Both the position numbers and the translations under genes were made by a program. A stretch of DNA of 64,000 nucleotides from Shewanella japonica (lineage in GTDB: Bacteria; Pseudomonadota; Gammaproteobacteria; Enterobacterales; Shewanellaceae). This document shows, piece after piece, positions 9,584-19,060 of this stretch (position 1 is its first letter; every line of letters starts with the position of its first letter). The notes beneath the pieces were generated by a model. The model saw only the letters and a program-made list of their open reading frames with translations, was not told the DNA's origin and made no database searches. The stretch spans positions 4,272,501 through 4,336,500 of the forward strand of contig NZ_CP020472.1 of the NCBI RefSeq assembly GCF_002075795.1, given 5' to 3'.

Positions 9584-10879
9584 TTAGTTAAATGGATTAA
9601 CTAATACGATTGTTTCATTTCTATCAGGACCCGTTGAAATAACATCAACAGGTGCTTCTAGCAACTCTTCAATGCGCTTGATGTAATTAAGTGCTGCTTG
9701 TGGCAGTTGCTCAATTGACGTCGCACCGAAAGTTGTTTCACTCCAGCCAGGCATAGTTTCAAAAACAGGTGTCACCTGCTCGTAACCTTCGGCTGCTAGT
9801 GGAGTAACAGTTTCAACAGTACCATCTGGGTACTTGTAACCAACACAAATCTTAACTTCTTCTAGGCCATCTAGAACATCAAGCTTTGTTAGGCAGAAGC
9901 CGCTTACACTGTTGATTTGAACTGCACGGCGCATTGCCACTGCATCCAACCAACCTGGACGACGTTTACGACCAGTGGTAGCACCAAACTCTTGGCCTTT
10001 ATGACCTAAGTAGTCACCAATCTCATTCTCAAGTTCAGTTGGGAATGGACCAGCACCTACGCGAGTGGTGTAAGCTTTCATGATACCTAAAACATAATCT
10101 AAGTGACGAGGACCAAAACCAGAACCAGTAGCTACGCCACCTGCTGTAGTATTTGATGAAGTCACATATGGGTATGTACCATGGTCGATATCAAGTAATG
10201 TCCCTTGAGCACCTTCAAACAAGATTGGCTCACCCGCTTTACGGGCAGTATCAAGTAATTCAGTAACATCAGTACACATGCTCTTAAGATAATCAGCAAT
10301 CGCTAATGCATCTTCAAGCGTTTTTTGATAATCAACTGCTTCACAATCATAGTATTCTGTCAGCATAAAGTTGTGATATTTCATCACTTCTTTTAGCTTC
10401 TCAGCGAAAAGTTCAGCATTGAACAAATCACCGACGCGAAGACCACGACGAGAAATTTTATCTTCATAAGCAGGACCAATACCACGACCCGTTGTACCGA
10501 TAGCTTGATTGCCGCGCGCTTTTTCACGAGCTACATCAAGAGCACAATGGAAAGGTAGAATTAGTGGACATGCTTCTGAAATAAGAAGACGCTCTTCGAC
10601 AGGAACACCACGCTCTTTAAGCATGTTGATCTCTTTCATCAAAGCATCGGGAGCGAGCACTACACCATTACCGATAATGCATTTCACATTGTCGCGTAAG
10701 ATCCCTGATGGAATCAAATGAAGTACTGTTTTATCGCCGTCGATAACAAGAGTATGACCAGCATTGTGGCCGCCTTGGTAACGAACTACATATTTTGCCT
10801 GTTCTGTTAGAAGGTCGACAATCTTACCTTTTCCTTCGTCACCCCATTGAGTGCCGAGTACTACTACGTTTTTGCCCAT
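9584..10879 (-). CDS. purA: Adenylosuccinate synthetase
   Basis: This enzyme joins IMP and aspartate using GTP to give adenylosuccinate, the first committed step to AMP. The P-loop motif VVVLGTQWGDEGKGK opens the protein, with GHNAGHT and GTTGRGIGPAYEDK following. The C-terminus carries STGPDRNETI. The ATG at 10879 gives MGKNVVV, matching family starts. An in-frame TTG 12 bases upstream is less likely. The length of 431 residues is normal. It is read in the same direction as motX but has its own terminator. Confidence 0.97.
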   Translation of the reverse strand: MGKNVVVLGTQWGDEGKGKIVDLLTEQAKYVVRYQGGHNAGHTLVIDGDKTVLHLIPSGILRDNVKCIIGNGVVLAPDALMKEINMLKERGVPVEERLLISEACPLILPFHCALDVAREKARGNQAIGTTGRGIGPAYEDKISRRGLRVGDLFNAELFAEKLKEVMKYHNFMLTEYYDCEAVDYQKTLEDALAIADYLKSMCTDVTELLDTARKAGEPILFEGAQGTLLDIDHGTYPYVTSSNTTAGGVATGSGFGPRHLDYVLGIMKAYTTRVGAGPFPTELENEIGDYLGHKGQEFGATTGRKRRPGWLDAVAMRRAVQINSVSGFCLTKLDVLDGLEEVKICVGYKYPDGTVETVTPLAAEGYEQVTPVFETMPGWSETTFGATSIEQLPQAALNYIKRIEELLEAPVDVISTGPDRNETIVLVNPFN

Positions 10880-10946
10880 CGTCTGCTGCAAGGTTGCGGT
10901 ATAAAGGCGAATTTTAACAGATTTTTGGGGGTATATTGCAAGTATT

Positions 10947-11135
10947 TTATGCGAAAATTATTAATAGTACGACGCCAGCAGAGACTAAAGATCCACCTAA
11001 CCTCCTGAGAACATTCTTATTTTGCAGTGAAATCTCGGCTAAATATTTTTTCCACTGTTCAGGAAATAATAGTGGCCCTACGCCCTCTATAACTAAAACC
11101 GTGCCAATTACTAACATTAGCATTTGATAATCCAT
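10947..11135 (-). CDS. DUF2065 (YjeT-like) small inner-membrane protein
   Basis: This 62-residue protein consists almost wholly of two hydrophobic helices (residues about 4-24 and 44-61) around FPEQWKKYLAEI and LRRLGG, the DUF2065 pattern. In gammaproteobacteria it is encoded beside purA. The function is not known. It lies 67 bases upstream of purA on the same strand and may be co-transcribed. Confidence 0.85.
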   Translation of the reverse strand: MDYQMLMLVIGTVLVIEGVGPLLFPEQWKKYLAEISLQNKNVLRRLGGSLVSAGVVLLIIFA

Positions 11136-11246
11136 TATTCACTCCATCATTTTTGTTGCGCCAATAACATCAAGACCACTAAAACACAAAATCAGTAACA
11201 CACTTATCATTTCGCATCGTCAGGGTAAATAGTAAAAAATAGGCAA

Positions 11247-11277
11247 TAAAAAACCCAGCATATAGCTGGGCTTTTTG
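11247..11277 (-). terminator. Terminator downstream of rplM-rpsI
   Basis: The stem AAAACCCAGC/GCTGGGCTTTT with an ATATA loop lies directly after the rpsI stop on the minus strand. A-runs and T-runs on both sides suggest it can work in either direction. Confidence 0.85.
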
Positions 11278-11292
11278 AATTCCAAAAACGAA

Positions 11293-11685
11293 TTAACGTT
11301 TTGAGAATTGTGGCTTACGACGTGCTTTACGTAGACCAACTTTCTTACGCTCAACTTTACGAGCATCACGGGTAACGAAACCAGCGCCGCGTAAAGAAGG
11401 ACGTAAAGCTTCGTCTAATTGAAGCAATGCACGAGTAATACCGTGACGAATTGCACCTGCTTGGCCAGTGATACCACCGCCCTTAACAGTTACATAGATG
11501 TCAAGTTTGTCAGTCATTTCAACAAGCTCTAGAGGTTGACGAACAACCATACGAGCAGTTTCACGACCAAAATATACATCTAGTGGACGTTGGTTAACAA
11601 CGATTTGACCACTACCTGCTTTAGCGAATACGCGAGCAGTTGATGTTTTACGACGGCCAGTGCCGTAGTACTGAGTTGCAGACAT
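11293..11685 (-). CDS. rpsI: 30S ribosomal protein S9
   Basis: A 130-residue protein beginning MSATQYYGTGRRKTSTARVF and ending in the conserved basic tail RKKVGLRKARRKPQFSKR, whose last residues reach the ribosomal P site. GGGITGQAGAIRHGI lies centrally. The length is normal. It is the second gene of the rplM-rpsI operon, 15 bases after rplM. Confidence 0.98.
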   Translation of the reverse strand: MSATQYYGTGRRKTSTARVFAKAGSGQIVVNQRPLDVYFGRETARMVVRQPLELVEMTDKLDIYVTVKGGGITGQAGAIRHGITRALLQLDEALRPSLRGAGFVTRDARKVERKKVGLRKARRKPQFSKR

Positions 11686-11700
11686 TAGCTTACTCCCGTA

Positions 11701-12132
11701 TTAGATATCAAGAACTTGAGGTTGTTGTGCAGCATGGTTATGTTCAGTGCCAGCGTAAACTTTAAGCTTACGGAACATAGCACGGCCCAATGGACCTTTT
11801 GGTAACATACCCTTAACTGCTTTCTCGATAATCATTTCAGGCTTATGATCTTGCAGCTTTTCAAAAGTAATCTGCTTAATGCCACCGATGAAACCTGAAT
11901 GTGAGTAGTAAACTTTGCCTTTAGCTTTGTTACCAGTCACAGCAACTTTCTCAGCGTTAATAACGATGATGTAGTCGCCAGTATCAACATGAGGAGTATA
12001 CTCTGGCTTATGCTTACCGCGTAAACGAGTAGCAATTTCAGTAGCGATACGACCTAAAGTTTTACCTTCAGCATCAACGACGAACCAGTCACGAGTGACT
12101 GTTTCTGGTGTAGCAGTAAATGTAGTCTTCAT
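11701..12132 (-). CDS. rplM: 50S ribosomal protein L13
   Basis: The start at 12132 gives MKTTFTATPETVTRDWFVVD, matching the family; an in-frame start 15 bases upstream is not needed. L13 signatures include GKTLGRIATEIATRLRGKHK and GMLPKGPLGRAMFRKLKVY. L13 binds 23S rRNA early in 50S assembly. The roughly 300-base leader upstream contains a hairpin (TCCACCCAAATTCGGTGGA, 12238-12256) that could take part in L13 autoregulation, which is known in gammaproteobacteria, but I cannot show this. Confidence 0.97.
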   Translation of the reverse strand: MKTTFTATPETVTRDWFVVDAEGKTLGRIATEIATRLRGKHKPEYTPHVDTGDYIIVINAEKVAVTGNKAKGKVYYSHSGFIGGIKQITFEKLQDHKPEMIIEKAVKGMLPKGPLGRAMFRKLKVYAGTEHNHAAQQPQVLDI

Positions 12133-12321
12133 TTTACAAAAACCCAATGTTTAAAATTCTGTCTCAATATTGACTGCTCATGCAATCAACACAATGACCA
12201 TTTCAAAGCCCCTTCGAGCTGAAATTGGTTTAAATCGTCCACCCAAATTCGGTGGAGTAACGAGGGCAGGTGGCGGATTATAGACAAACCTGAGTTAAAA
12301 ATCACCTAATTTTTTAACTTT

Positions 12322-12351
12322 TATAAAAAAATCACCGCGATGGGTGATTTC
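12322..12351 (-). terminator. Intrinsic terminator of zapE
   Basis: On the minus strand the stem AAATCACC/GGTGATTT with a short loop is followed by TTTTTATAAAAG. It lies about 80 bases after the zapE stop. Confidence 0.75.
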
Positions 12352-12432
12352 TTGATTGATGTACATTATATATGCGATTTTTTAAGCGAAATTACATATC
12401 AATAGACGGCTTAATATATAAACGCGCCACTA

Positions 12433-13545
12433 TTAAGGTAGATGCTCTAAAGTCAGGTAATCATGAGATTGCATTTCGATTAAACGCGAACGACAACGCC
12501 TGAACTCAAAAGCCAATAAACCGTCTGTATAAATAGCTTCCAGCGCCACTTCTGCAGAGATAATCAGCTTAACATTACGCTCATAAAACTCATCCACCAT
12601 CGCCAGAAAACGTCTGGCAATATCATCACCTGTCGTAGACGAGCCCATCTGCTCTAAACCACTTAATAAAACCGTGTGATAGAGTCTGGCCACTTCCATA
12701 TAATCACGTTGCGATCTTGGCCCATCACACAAGTCTCTAAAATTAGCTAATAGCACGCCTTGAGATTGCTGACGAATATCAATTAAACGCCCTTCTATCT
12801 CGATAGCGTCTGTCAGCACCTCAAATTCAGGGGCAAGCTGGCCAAAATAAGTTAGTAAGTTTGTATCAGCTTGTTCATCTAATGGGAAATGGTATATCTC
12901 AGCTTGCTCAAGTGTACGTAAACGGTAATCGATACCTGAATCCACGTTTAAAATTTCACAATGCTGATTAATTAATGCAACCGCAGGTAAAAAGCGCGCA
13001 CGTTGAAGGCCGTTTTTGTATAAATCATCAGGAATAATGTTAGATGTTGCCACTAAAGCAACGCCTTCTTTAAACAAGTATTGAAACAAGGTTCCCAATA
13101 ACATCGCATCAGTAATGTCAGAAACAAAAAACTCATCAAAACAAATAATCTTATATTGTTGAGCCATTTTCTTCGCAATGCTGATTAACGGGTCTTGCAC
13201 CCCTTCCAGTTCACCTAAATCATGATGTAACTGATGCATAAACCGATGAAAATGAGCACGCAGTTTTTTATCTGTCGGTAAAGCATCAAAGAAGGTATCC
13301 ATAAGGTAGGTTTTACCACGGCCTACACCGCCCCAAAGGTATAACCCCTGCACTGAAGGTGCAGATTTTTTAATACCAATAGCGCTCAATAGTTTAGTCA
13401 TGCCAGAGGTTTGAGTATCAGCAGCTATAAGCTCTTCATACACTCTTTGTAATGACTTAACTGCTTGCTCTTGTGCTAAGTCATGAGAAAAACCTTCACG
13501 GGTTAAATCTTGTTGATAATGCTGCCATGGGCTTAACTGAGACAC
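12433..13545 (-). CDS. zapE: Cell division ATPase ZapE (AFG1 family)
   Basis: This 370-residue AAA+-type ATPase of the AFG1/YhcM family has Walker A GGVGRGKTYLMD (about residues 72-83), Walker B IICFDEFFVSD and a sensor region with ATSNIIPDDLY. ZapE associates with the Z-ring and affects FtsZ bundling in E. coli. Being next to rplM-rpsI and degQ is the standard Shewanella and enterobacterial arrangement. It is a single-gene unit. Confidence 0.95.
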   Translation of the reverse strand: MSQLSPWQHYQQDLTREGFSHDLAQEQAVKSLQRVYEELIAADTQTSGMTKLLSAIGIKKSAPSVQGLYLWGGVGRGKTYLMDTFFDALPTDKKLRAHFHRFMHQLHHDLGELEGVQDPLISIAKKMAQQYKIICFDEFFVSDITDAMLLGTLFQYLFKEGVALVATSNIIPDDLYKNGLQRARFLPAVALINQHCEILNVDSGIDYRLRTLEQAEIYHFPLDEQADTNLLTYFGQLAPEFEVLTDAIEIEGRLIDIRQQSQGVLLANFRDLCDGPRSQRDYMEVARLYHTVLLSGLEQMGSSTTGDDIARRFLAMVDEFYERNVKLIISAEVALEAIYTDGLLAFEFRRCRSRLIEMQSHDYLTLEHLP

Positions 13546-13781
13546 GAATACGACTCTCTATACTGCTGAAAATTCTCAGCAATCATAGCATGCAGCCTCA
13601 ATTGAGGTAACGCTTAGAACAACAAAAAATTAACCTTTGTTAATAAAGCCTGAACTTATTGGATTTTGCACCACTCCGAGGTTATATATTCAATACGTGT
13701 TAACGGGAATCATTTATTACGCATAAGCGAAAAGCCATTTTCGTGTATGACACAGATTTCATTTTCAAGGAGTTACAATCA

Positions 13782-15134
13782 ATGAAGCCAAAATTAACTT
13801 TACTTTCTGCAGCGTTATTAACTGCCTCTTTATCGTTAATGCCAGCTATATCACAGGCAGCGATGCCTCATGCAGTTGATGGTCAAACATTGCCAAGCCT
13901 AGCGCCAATGTTAGAACAAGCAACCCCAGCTGTGGTTTCAGTTGCGGTTAGTGGTACTCAAACTTCAAAACAGCAAATTCCTGATGTGTTTAAATATTTC
14001 TTTGGCCCCAACGCACCTCAAGAACAAGTACGTGAACGACCATTTAGAGGTCTAGGTTCTGGTGTCATTATTGATGCAAAAGAAGGTTACATTGTGACTA
14101 ATAACCATGTAATTAATGGCGCCGATGAAATTAAAATCGGTTTACATGATGGCCGCGAAATTGATGCTAAATTAATAGGCTCAGATCCCGAGTCCGATAT
14201 CGCCTTATTGCAAATTAAAGCCAAAAACCTGACAGCGATTAAACAAACCAATTCAGATGACATTCGTGTTGGCGACTTTGCTATTGCAATTGGTAATCCG
14301 TTTGGCTTAGGTCAAACTGTCACATCCGGTATTGTCAGTGCATTGGGTCGCAGCGGGCTTGGCATCGAAATGCTTGAAAACTTTATCCAAACCGATGCTG
14401 CTATTAATAGTGGTAACTCTGGTGGTGCACTCGTCAACCTGAACGGTGAACTGATTGGTATTAACACGGCCATTGTCGCTCCAGGTGGCGGTAACGTCGG
14501 TATTGGTTTCGCTATTCCTGCCAATATGGTCAATAACCTCATTAATCAAATTATCGAGCATGGTGAAGTCAAGCGTGGGGTGCTAGGTGTAACAGGCCGA
14601 GATTTAGATAATGAACTCGCTAAAGCATTTGGTCTTGAAACCCAACATGGTGGCTTTATTAGTGAAGTGATGCCAGATAGTGCAGCCGATGAAGCAGGCA
14701 TTGAAGCTGGCGATATTATCGTCAGCGTAAACGGGAAAAAAATCAAAAACTTCCAAGAACTTCGAGCCAAAGTGGCCACTATGGGCGCTGGTGCTAAAGT
14801 TAACATCGGCATCATTCGAGACGGGGATAAAGAAACCGTTAACGTAATATTAGGAGAATCAACAAGCAGTACCGGCTCAGCTGCTGATGCTTTACATCCT
14901 ATGCTTGAAGGGGCTGAACTTACTAATAGTAATAAAGGTATTGAAATAACCGATATTGCACAGGGGTCGCCGGCCGCTCGTAACGGCCTAGAAAAAGGCG
15001 ATCTGATAGTGGGCTTAAACCGCAGCAAGGTGAAAAACTTAAACTCACTTAAAGAAGAGCTGAAAAACCAACAAGGCGCAGTGGCACTAAAAATATTACG
15101 TGATAATAAGCTAATGTACCTTGTATTAAGATAG
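13782..15134 (+). CDS. degQ: Periplasmic serine endoprotease DegQ/DegP family
   Basis: The ATG at 13782 has AAGGAG nine bases upstream (13767-13772) and opens a signal peptide, MKPKLTLLSAALLTASLSLM. The earlier start at 13743 would only add a non-signal stretch. The 450-residue protein has the trypsin-like triad His109 (TNNHVI), Asp139 (ESDIALL) and Ser213 (GNSGGAL), then two PDZ domains. It degrades or refolds misfolded envelope proteins. degS lies downstream as in E. coli, but a strong terminator separates them. It is the only intact HtrA-type protease gene in this window. Confidence 0.95.
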   Translation: MKPKLTLLSAALLTASLSLMPAISQAAMPHAVDGQTLPSLAPMLEQATPAVVSVAVSGTQTSKQQIPDVFKYFFGPNAPQEQVRERPFRGLGSGVIIDAKEGYIVTNNHVINGADEIKIGLHDGREIDAKLIGSDPESDIALLQIKAKNLTAIKQTNSDDIRVGDFAIAIGNPFGLGQTVTSGIVSALGRSGLGIEMLENFIQTDAAINSGNSGGALVNLNGELIGINTAIVAPGGGNVGIGFAIPANMVNNLINQIIEHGEVKRGVLGVTGRDLDNELAKAFGLETQHGGFISEVMPDSAADEAGIEAGDIIVSVNGKKIKNFQELRAKVATMGAGAKVNIGIIRDGDKETVNVILGESTSSTGSAADALHPMLEGAELTNSNKGIEITDIAQGSPAARNGLEKGDLIVGLNRSKVKNLNSLKEELKNQQGAVALKILRDNKLMYLVLR

Positions 15135-15284
15135 CCTGAATGACAGCGAGCTTTATAAAGGTATATCAAACTTTAATAACAAGGCATTAAGGTAATAACC
15201 GCTATGATATTACCTAGCAATGGTGTCGTTTGACATGTGTATACCTTCATTAACGCTGCACTAAAAGCTGAGATTTATAGTGCT

Positions 15285-15325
15285 AATTAAGCATCGTGGC
15301 CTAGTCACGATGCTTAATTTTTTTA
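15285..15325 (+). terminator. Strong terminator of degQ
   Basis: The 14-bp stem AATTAAGCATCGTG/CACGATGCTTAATT is followed by a T-run. It sits between degQ and degS, so degS needs its own promoter. Confidence 0.88.
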
Positions 15326-15369
15326 AGCGTGGTAATATCCTTGATTAATTTAACTAATTTAGTTGGCCA

Positions 15370-16446
15370 ATGAATCTTAAAGACAACATCTTATACTTAA
15401 CAAAAGCCGTGGTTTTTGGCCTCGTCATGGCTGCTGTGTTTTTAGTAGTGACTCGTTTTACTGATAACAACAGCTTTAACAATGGCTTGTCTGTTACTCA
15501 TCAAAATAACGAATTGTCTTTTGCGAGCGCGGTTCGCCGAGCAGCCCCTGCCGTTGTCAATATTTATAGCCTCAGTTTAGATCAAAATAGCCCACTGAAT
15601 TCCAGTTCACTTCAAGGTCTCGGCTCAGGCGTTATCATGAGTAAAGAAGGTTATATTTTAACCAACTACCATGTTATTAAAAAAGCTGATGAGATCGTCA
15701 TTGCCTTACAAGATGGGCGAAAATTTACTTCAGAAGTCGTGGGCTCAGATCAAATCACTGATATCGCCGTGCTTAAAATCGAAGGGGATAACCTGCCAAT
15801 CGTTCCGATTAATCTTAATAACCCAGCCCAAGTAGGTGATGTTGTGCTTGCCATTGGTAATCCTTACAACTTAGGGTAAACCATTACTCAAGGTATTATT
15901 AGTGCCACAGGTCGAAATGGGCTCAGTTCAGGTTATTTAGACTTTTTACAAACAGATGCTGCGATTAATGCCGGTAACTCAGGTGGGGCATTAATTGACA
16001 CAGGTGGGGAATTAATTGGTATTAATACTGCCGCATTTCAGATTGGCGCTGAAGGCGGTGGACACGGAATTAACTTTGCTATTCCTATCAAGCTTGCCCA
16101 TAGCATTATGGGTAAACTGATTAAAAATGGCCGTGTGATCCGCGGTGCTTTAGGGATCTCTGGCGAGCCGCTCAGCCAAGTGATGGCGCAAATTTTAAAC
16201 TTACCCGATCTTAAAGGTGTACTAGTAACAGGGGTTGATCCTAATGGCCCTGCAGCTAAAGCGACTTTAAAACCACGCGACGTCATTATTCAATACGCAG
16301 AAGAAAGCGTTCCTGGTGTTGAAATGCTGATGGATAGAATCGCGGAAACACCACCAGGCAATAAGGTTAACATTACCATTATCCGTGAAGGCAAGCCGAT
16401 TGAACTGCCTGTGATTATTGGCGAGAAGTTACCAGAAAATAGCTAA
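15370..16446 (+). pseudogene. degS: degS with an in-frame premature TAA at codon 170
   Basis: DegS is the inner-membrane-anchored protease that starts the sigma-E response by cutting RseA. The frame runs from MNLKDNILYLTKAV with one membrane helix (about 10-27), His101 (LTNYHVI) and Asp131 (QITDIAV), to GNPYNLG. It then meets TAA at 15877-15879, where relatives have Gln (GQTITQG). The same frame continues undamaged for 188 codons with Ser204 (NAGNSGGAL) and one PDZ domain, to a normal stop at 16446. A single C-to-T change (CAA to TAA) explains it. The truncated product would lack the catalytic Ser and the PDZ domain. A sequencing error or a very recent mutation is equally possible. Confidence 0.88.
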
Positions 16447-16471
16447 TAAAAAGACACTTAATTCAATTAAA

Positions 16472-16501
16472 TAAAAAACCGCTCAATGAGCGGTTTTTTA
16501 T
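16472..16501. terminator. Bidirectional terminator between degS and murA
   Basis: The stem AAAAAACCGCTC/GAGCGGTTTTTT has a short AAT loop and lies between the convergent degS and murA genes. Confidence 0.9.
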
Positions 16502-16542
16502 TGGTATAGCCTTTAGCTTATTAAAAGCCTAATCACGTCAGT

Positions 16543-17805
16543 CTATTCAGACACACGTACGACTTCGCCGCCTAGCCCTTTGAACTTTTCTTCAATATGT
16601 TCATAACCACGGTCAAGGTGGTAAATACGATCAACTGTAGTAATCCCATCAGCCATTAAACCTGCAATCACTAAGCTGGCAGATGCACGTAAATCAGTCG
16701 CCATCACTTGAGCACCATTCATGCGCTCAATACCTTTAATGATACAAGTATTACCTTCAAGTTCCATTTCTGCGCCCATACGGCTCAGTTCAGGTACATG
16801 CATAAAACGATTTTCAAAAATCGTTTCAGTCACATGACTCGTTCCTTCAGCTAAAGCATTTAACACACAAAACTGAGCTTGCATATCGGTTGGGAATGCA
16901 GGATAAGGAGCCGTTTTTATATTAACGGCCTTTGGACGTTTGCCTTTCATATCCAGCTCAATCCAATCTTCACCTGTAGTGATTTCTGCCCCCGCATCTT
17001 CTAACTTAGCAAGTACAGCTTCAAGCGAAGATGGATCGGCACTGACACAACGCACGCTACCACGAGTCACTGCAGCAGCAACAAGGAATGAACCTGTCTC
17101 AATTCGATCAGGCATGACACGGTGCTCACACCCTGAAAGACGCTCAACACCTTCAATTTTTAATGTAGCAGTACCGACACCCGAAATTTTAGCTCCCATC
17201 GCTATCAAACAATGTGCTAAATCATTAATTTCAGGCTCTCGCGCAGCATTTTCAATAATGGTTTCACCATCAGCTAATGCAGCAGCCATCAATAAGTTTT
17301 CGGTTGCCCCAACGCTCACCATATCCATAAAGATATGCGCACCTTTTAAGCGACCATCGACACGAGCTTTAATGTAGCCTTCTTTTACTTCAATCTTAGC
17401 GCCCATTTGCTCTAAGCCTTGTAAATGAAGGTTCACTGGACGAGCACCAATAGCACAGCCGCCAGGCAGTGACACATCTGCAGTACCAAAACGTGCCAGC
17501 AACGGCCCTAAAATTAGGATCGAAGCGCGCATGGTTTTGACTAAATCGTAAGGTGCACAAAACTCATTAAGCTTTGCAGCTGAGATGCAGTATTTACTGT
17601 TACCTAAATCTGTGACTTCTGCGCCCAAGCATCGTAGTAATTTAAACGTGGTATTTACATCGCGTAAACTTGGTACGTTAGAGACGATAAAGTCAGTTTC
17701 AGCAAGCACGCCAGCAAATAGAATCGGCAATGCCGCATTTTTAGCACCAGAAATAGTGACATCTCCAGAAAGTGGCTTACTGGCTTTAATTGTTAATTTA
17801 TCCAC
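16543..17805 (-). CDS. murA: UDP-N-acetylglucosamine 1-carboxyvinyltransferase
   Basis: MurA transfers enolpyruvate from PEP to UDP-GlcNAc, the first committed step of peptidoglycan synthesis. The 420-residue protein begins MDKLTIKASKPLSGDVTISGAKNAALPIL. It has the catalytic Cys117 in SLPGGCAIGARPV, so it should be fosfomycin-sensitive in principle. MATDLRASASLVIAG lies near the C-terminus. It sits 13 bases downstream of ibaG on the minus strand, the conserved mla-ibaG-murA order. Confidence 0.97.
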   Translation of the reverse strand: MDKLTIKASKPLSGDVTISGAKNAALPILFAGVLAETDFIVSNVPSLRDVNTTFKLLRCLGAEVTDLGNSKYCISAAKLNEFCAPYDLVKTMRASILILGPLLARFGTADVSLPGGCAIGARPVNLHLQGLEQMGAKIEVKEGYIKARVDGRLKGAHIFMDMVSVGATENLLMAAALADGETIIENAAREPEINDLAHCLIAMGAKISGVGTATLKIEGVERLSGCEHRVMPDRIETGSFLVAAAVTRGSVRCVSADPSSLEAVLAKLEDAGAEITTGEDWIELDMKGKRPKAVNIKTAPYPAFPTDMQAQFCVLNALAEGTSHVTETIFENRFMHVPELSRMGAEMELEGNTCIIKGIERMNGAQVMATDLRASASLVIAGLMADGITTVDRIYHLDRGYEHIEEKFKGLGGEVVRVSE

Positions 17806-17818
17806 ACTGACTCTCTAA

Positions 17819-18070
17819 TTACATATTAAATAATTTTTCACGCTTCCACTGTGTCGGCGTAAATGTTTTGATGGTCAGCGCATGTAATTCACCACTAGCA
17901 ATATGGTCATTTAATGGTGCATAAATCGTTTGCTGCTGCTTTACTTTGCTCATGCCATCAAAACATTCGCCAACGGCAACAACTTTATAATGACTTCCAT
18001 CTGAAGTGACATGCACTTCATCAATCGTTAGTGCTTCTGTTAAAATCTGCTCGATTACTTTGCAATCCAT
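17819..18070 (-). CDS. ibaG: BolA-family protein IbaG
   Basis: An 83-residue BolA/YrbA protein with GSHYKVVAVGECFDGMSKVKQQQTIYAPL, the BolA core, and a conserved His in GELHALTIKTFTP. These proteins bind [2Fe-2S] clusters with monothiol glutaredoxins, and IbaG has been linked to acid stress. It lies between mlaB and murA, as in E. coli and most gammaproteobacteria. Confidence 0.94.
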   Translation of the reverse strand: MDCKVIEQILTEALTIDEVHVTSDGSHYKVVAVGECFDGMSKVKQQQTIYAPLNDHIASGELHALTIKTFTPTQWKREKLFNM

Positions 18071-18095
18071 GAAATTGGTTACCTTAAATTCAATG

Positions 18096-18392
18096 CTAGT
18101 TTTCTAGAAAAAAGGATTCTAAATCATATAACTCAATGAGTCTTTTTAGATGTTTACTCGGATGTGCCAATCTCCTTGGCTGAGTGGTGTTTTTACTGCT
18201 TTTACCTAAACTAACCAGCTCAAGTAAAAAAGCGACGCCTGCGCTGTCGGCATACTCTAAAGCAGACAAGTCTAACACCTGAGTCGAATCAGTAAACAAC
18301 TCTTGTCGTTTTGACCATAAATCGATGACCTCTATTTGCCTTAGTTGCCCTTTAATTTCACAAATGTCACCTTGCTGTAAAAACTCAATCAC
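18096..18392 (-). CDS. mlaB: MlaB, STAS-domain subunit of the phospholipid ABC transporter
   Basis: A 98-residue STAS protein with the core LDLSALEYADSAGVAFLLELV. It binds the ATPase MlaF and stabilises the MlaFEDB complex, which moves phospholipids between inner and outer membrane. Translation starts at GTG, which overlaps the mlaC stop (GTGA), indicating coupling. Sequence conservation in this family is low; operon position supports the call. Confidence 0.9.
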   Translation of the reverse strand: MIEFLQQGDICEIKGQLRQIEVIDLWSKRQELFTDSTQVLDLSALEYADSAGVAFLLELVSLGKSSKNTTQPRRLAHPSKHLKRLIELYDLESFFLEN

Positions 18393-19048
18393 GCAGCATT
18401 TTCCTTATCCTGTTTGTAATTGATTTCTTGCTGGGTCTTCTCTTTAAGCATCTCAATCACTGAATCAACCCCTTTTTGGCGAATAAGGTTGGTGATTTCT
18501 GACTGTTTAGATGCCAGCAAACTGACCCCTTCAGCGACTAAATCGAACGCTTTCCAACTGTCATCTTTTAGGCGTCTAGCCTTAAACATCACCTTAATTG
18601 GCGGACGACCGTCTTCAATAATTTGCACATTTACATCAACAAACTTTTCATTTTCGAATTCACTAGCTGGAGAAAATTGCACTTTTTGTCCAGTATATTC
18701 GGTGAACGCTTGCGCATAAGTCGCAACCAAATACCCTTCAAATGCATCAACAAAACGCTCTCGTTGCTCTGGTGTGGTGTCGCGTAAATACTGCCCCATG
18801 ACTTTATAAGCTGCATACTTATAATCCACATAAGGCATTAACTCTTCGCGCACAATGACTTTCAAATGACTCAAATCAGCATCAATGAGTGCCTTATCAG
18901 CATCAAAACGTTCAAAGGTTTTACTGGATACTTGCTGGACTAATTTAAAAGGGTCATGGGTGTCGATCACTTCGCTAGCCTGTACTGGCAAAATGATGAC
19001 CGCGAATAAGACACAAACACGCCATAAACGTATGAAACATTGGCTCAT
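18389..19048 (-). CDS. mlaC: MlaC, periplasmic phospholipid-binding shuttle
   Basis: A 219-residue protein with a signal peptide (about residues 1-24, ending VQASEV) and the Ttg2D/MlaC fold, including FVDAFEGYLVATYAQAF. MlaC carries phospholipids across the periplasm between MlaA at the outer membrane and MlaFEDB at the inner membrane. It sits between mlaD (12 bases) and mlaB (overlap). Confidence 0.95.
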   Translation of the reverse strand: MSQCFIRLWRVCVLFAVIILPVQASEVIDTHDPFKLVQQVSSKTFERFDADKALIDADLSHLKVIVREELMPYVDYKYAAYKVMGQYLRDTTPEQRERFVDAFEGYLVATYAQAFTEYTGQKVQFSPASEFENEKFVDVNVQIIEDGRPPIKVMFKARRLKDDSWKAFDLVAEGVSLLASKQSEITNLIRQKGVDSVIEMLKEKTQQEINYKQDKENAA

Positions 19049-19060
19049 GATACTCTCCTA

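Noticed and set aside
13651..13680. Sigma-E promoter upstream of degQ (GAACTT then TCCGA)
   Set aside because: The -35 is plausible, but the 17-base gap and the -10 are off consensus; not strong enough to list.
14546..15169. 207-codon minus-strand ORF inside degQ
   Set aside because: It lies wholly antisense to the conserved DegQ PDZ region, has no family features and is a codon-bias shadow.
15877..15879. Programmed recoding or selenocysteine at the degS stop
   Set aside because: The codon is TAA, not TGA; no slippery sequence or frame change is needed, since the same frame continues.
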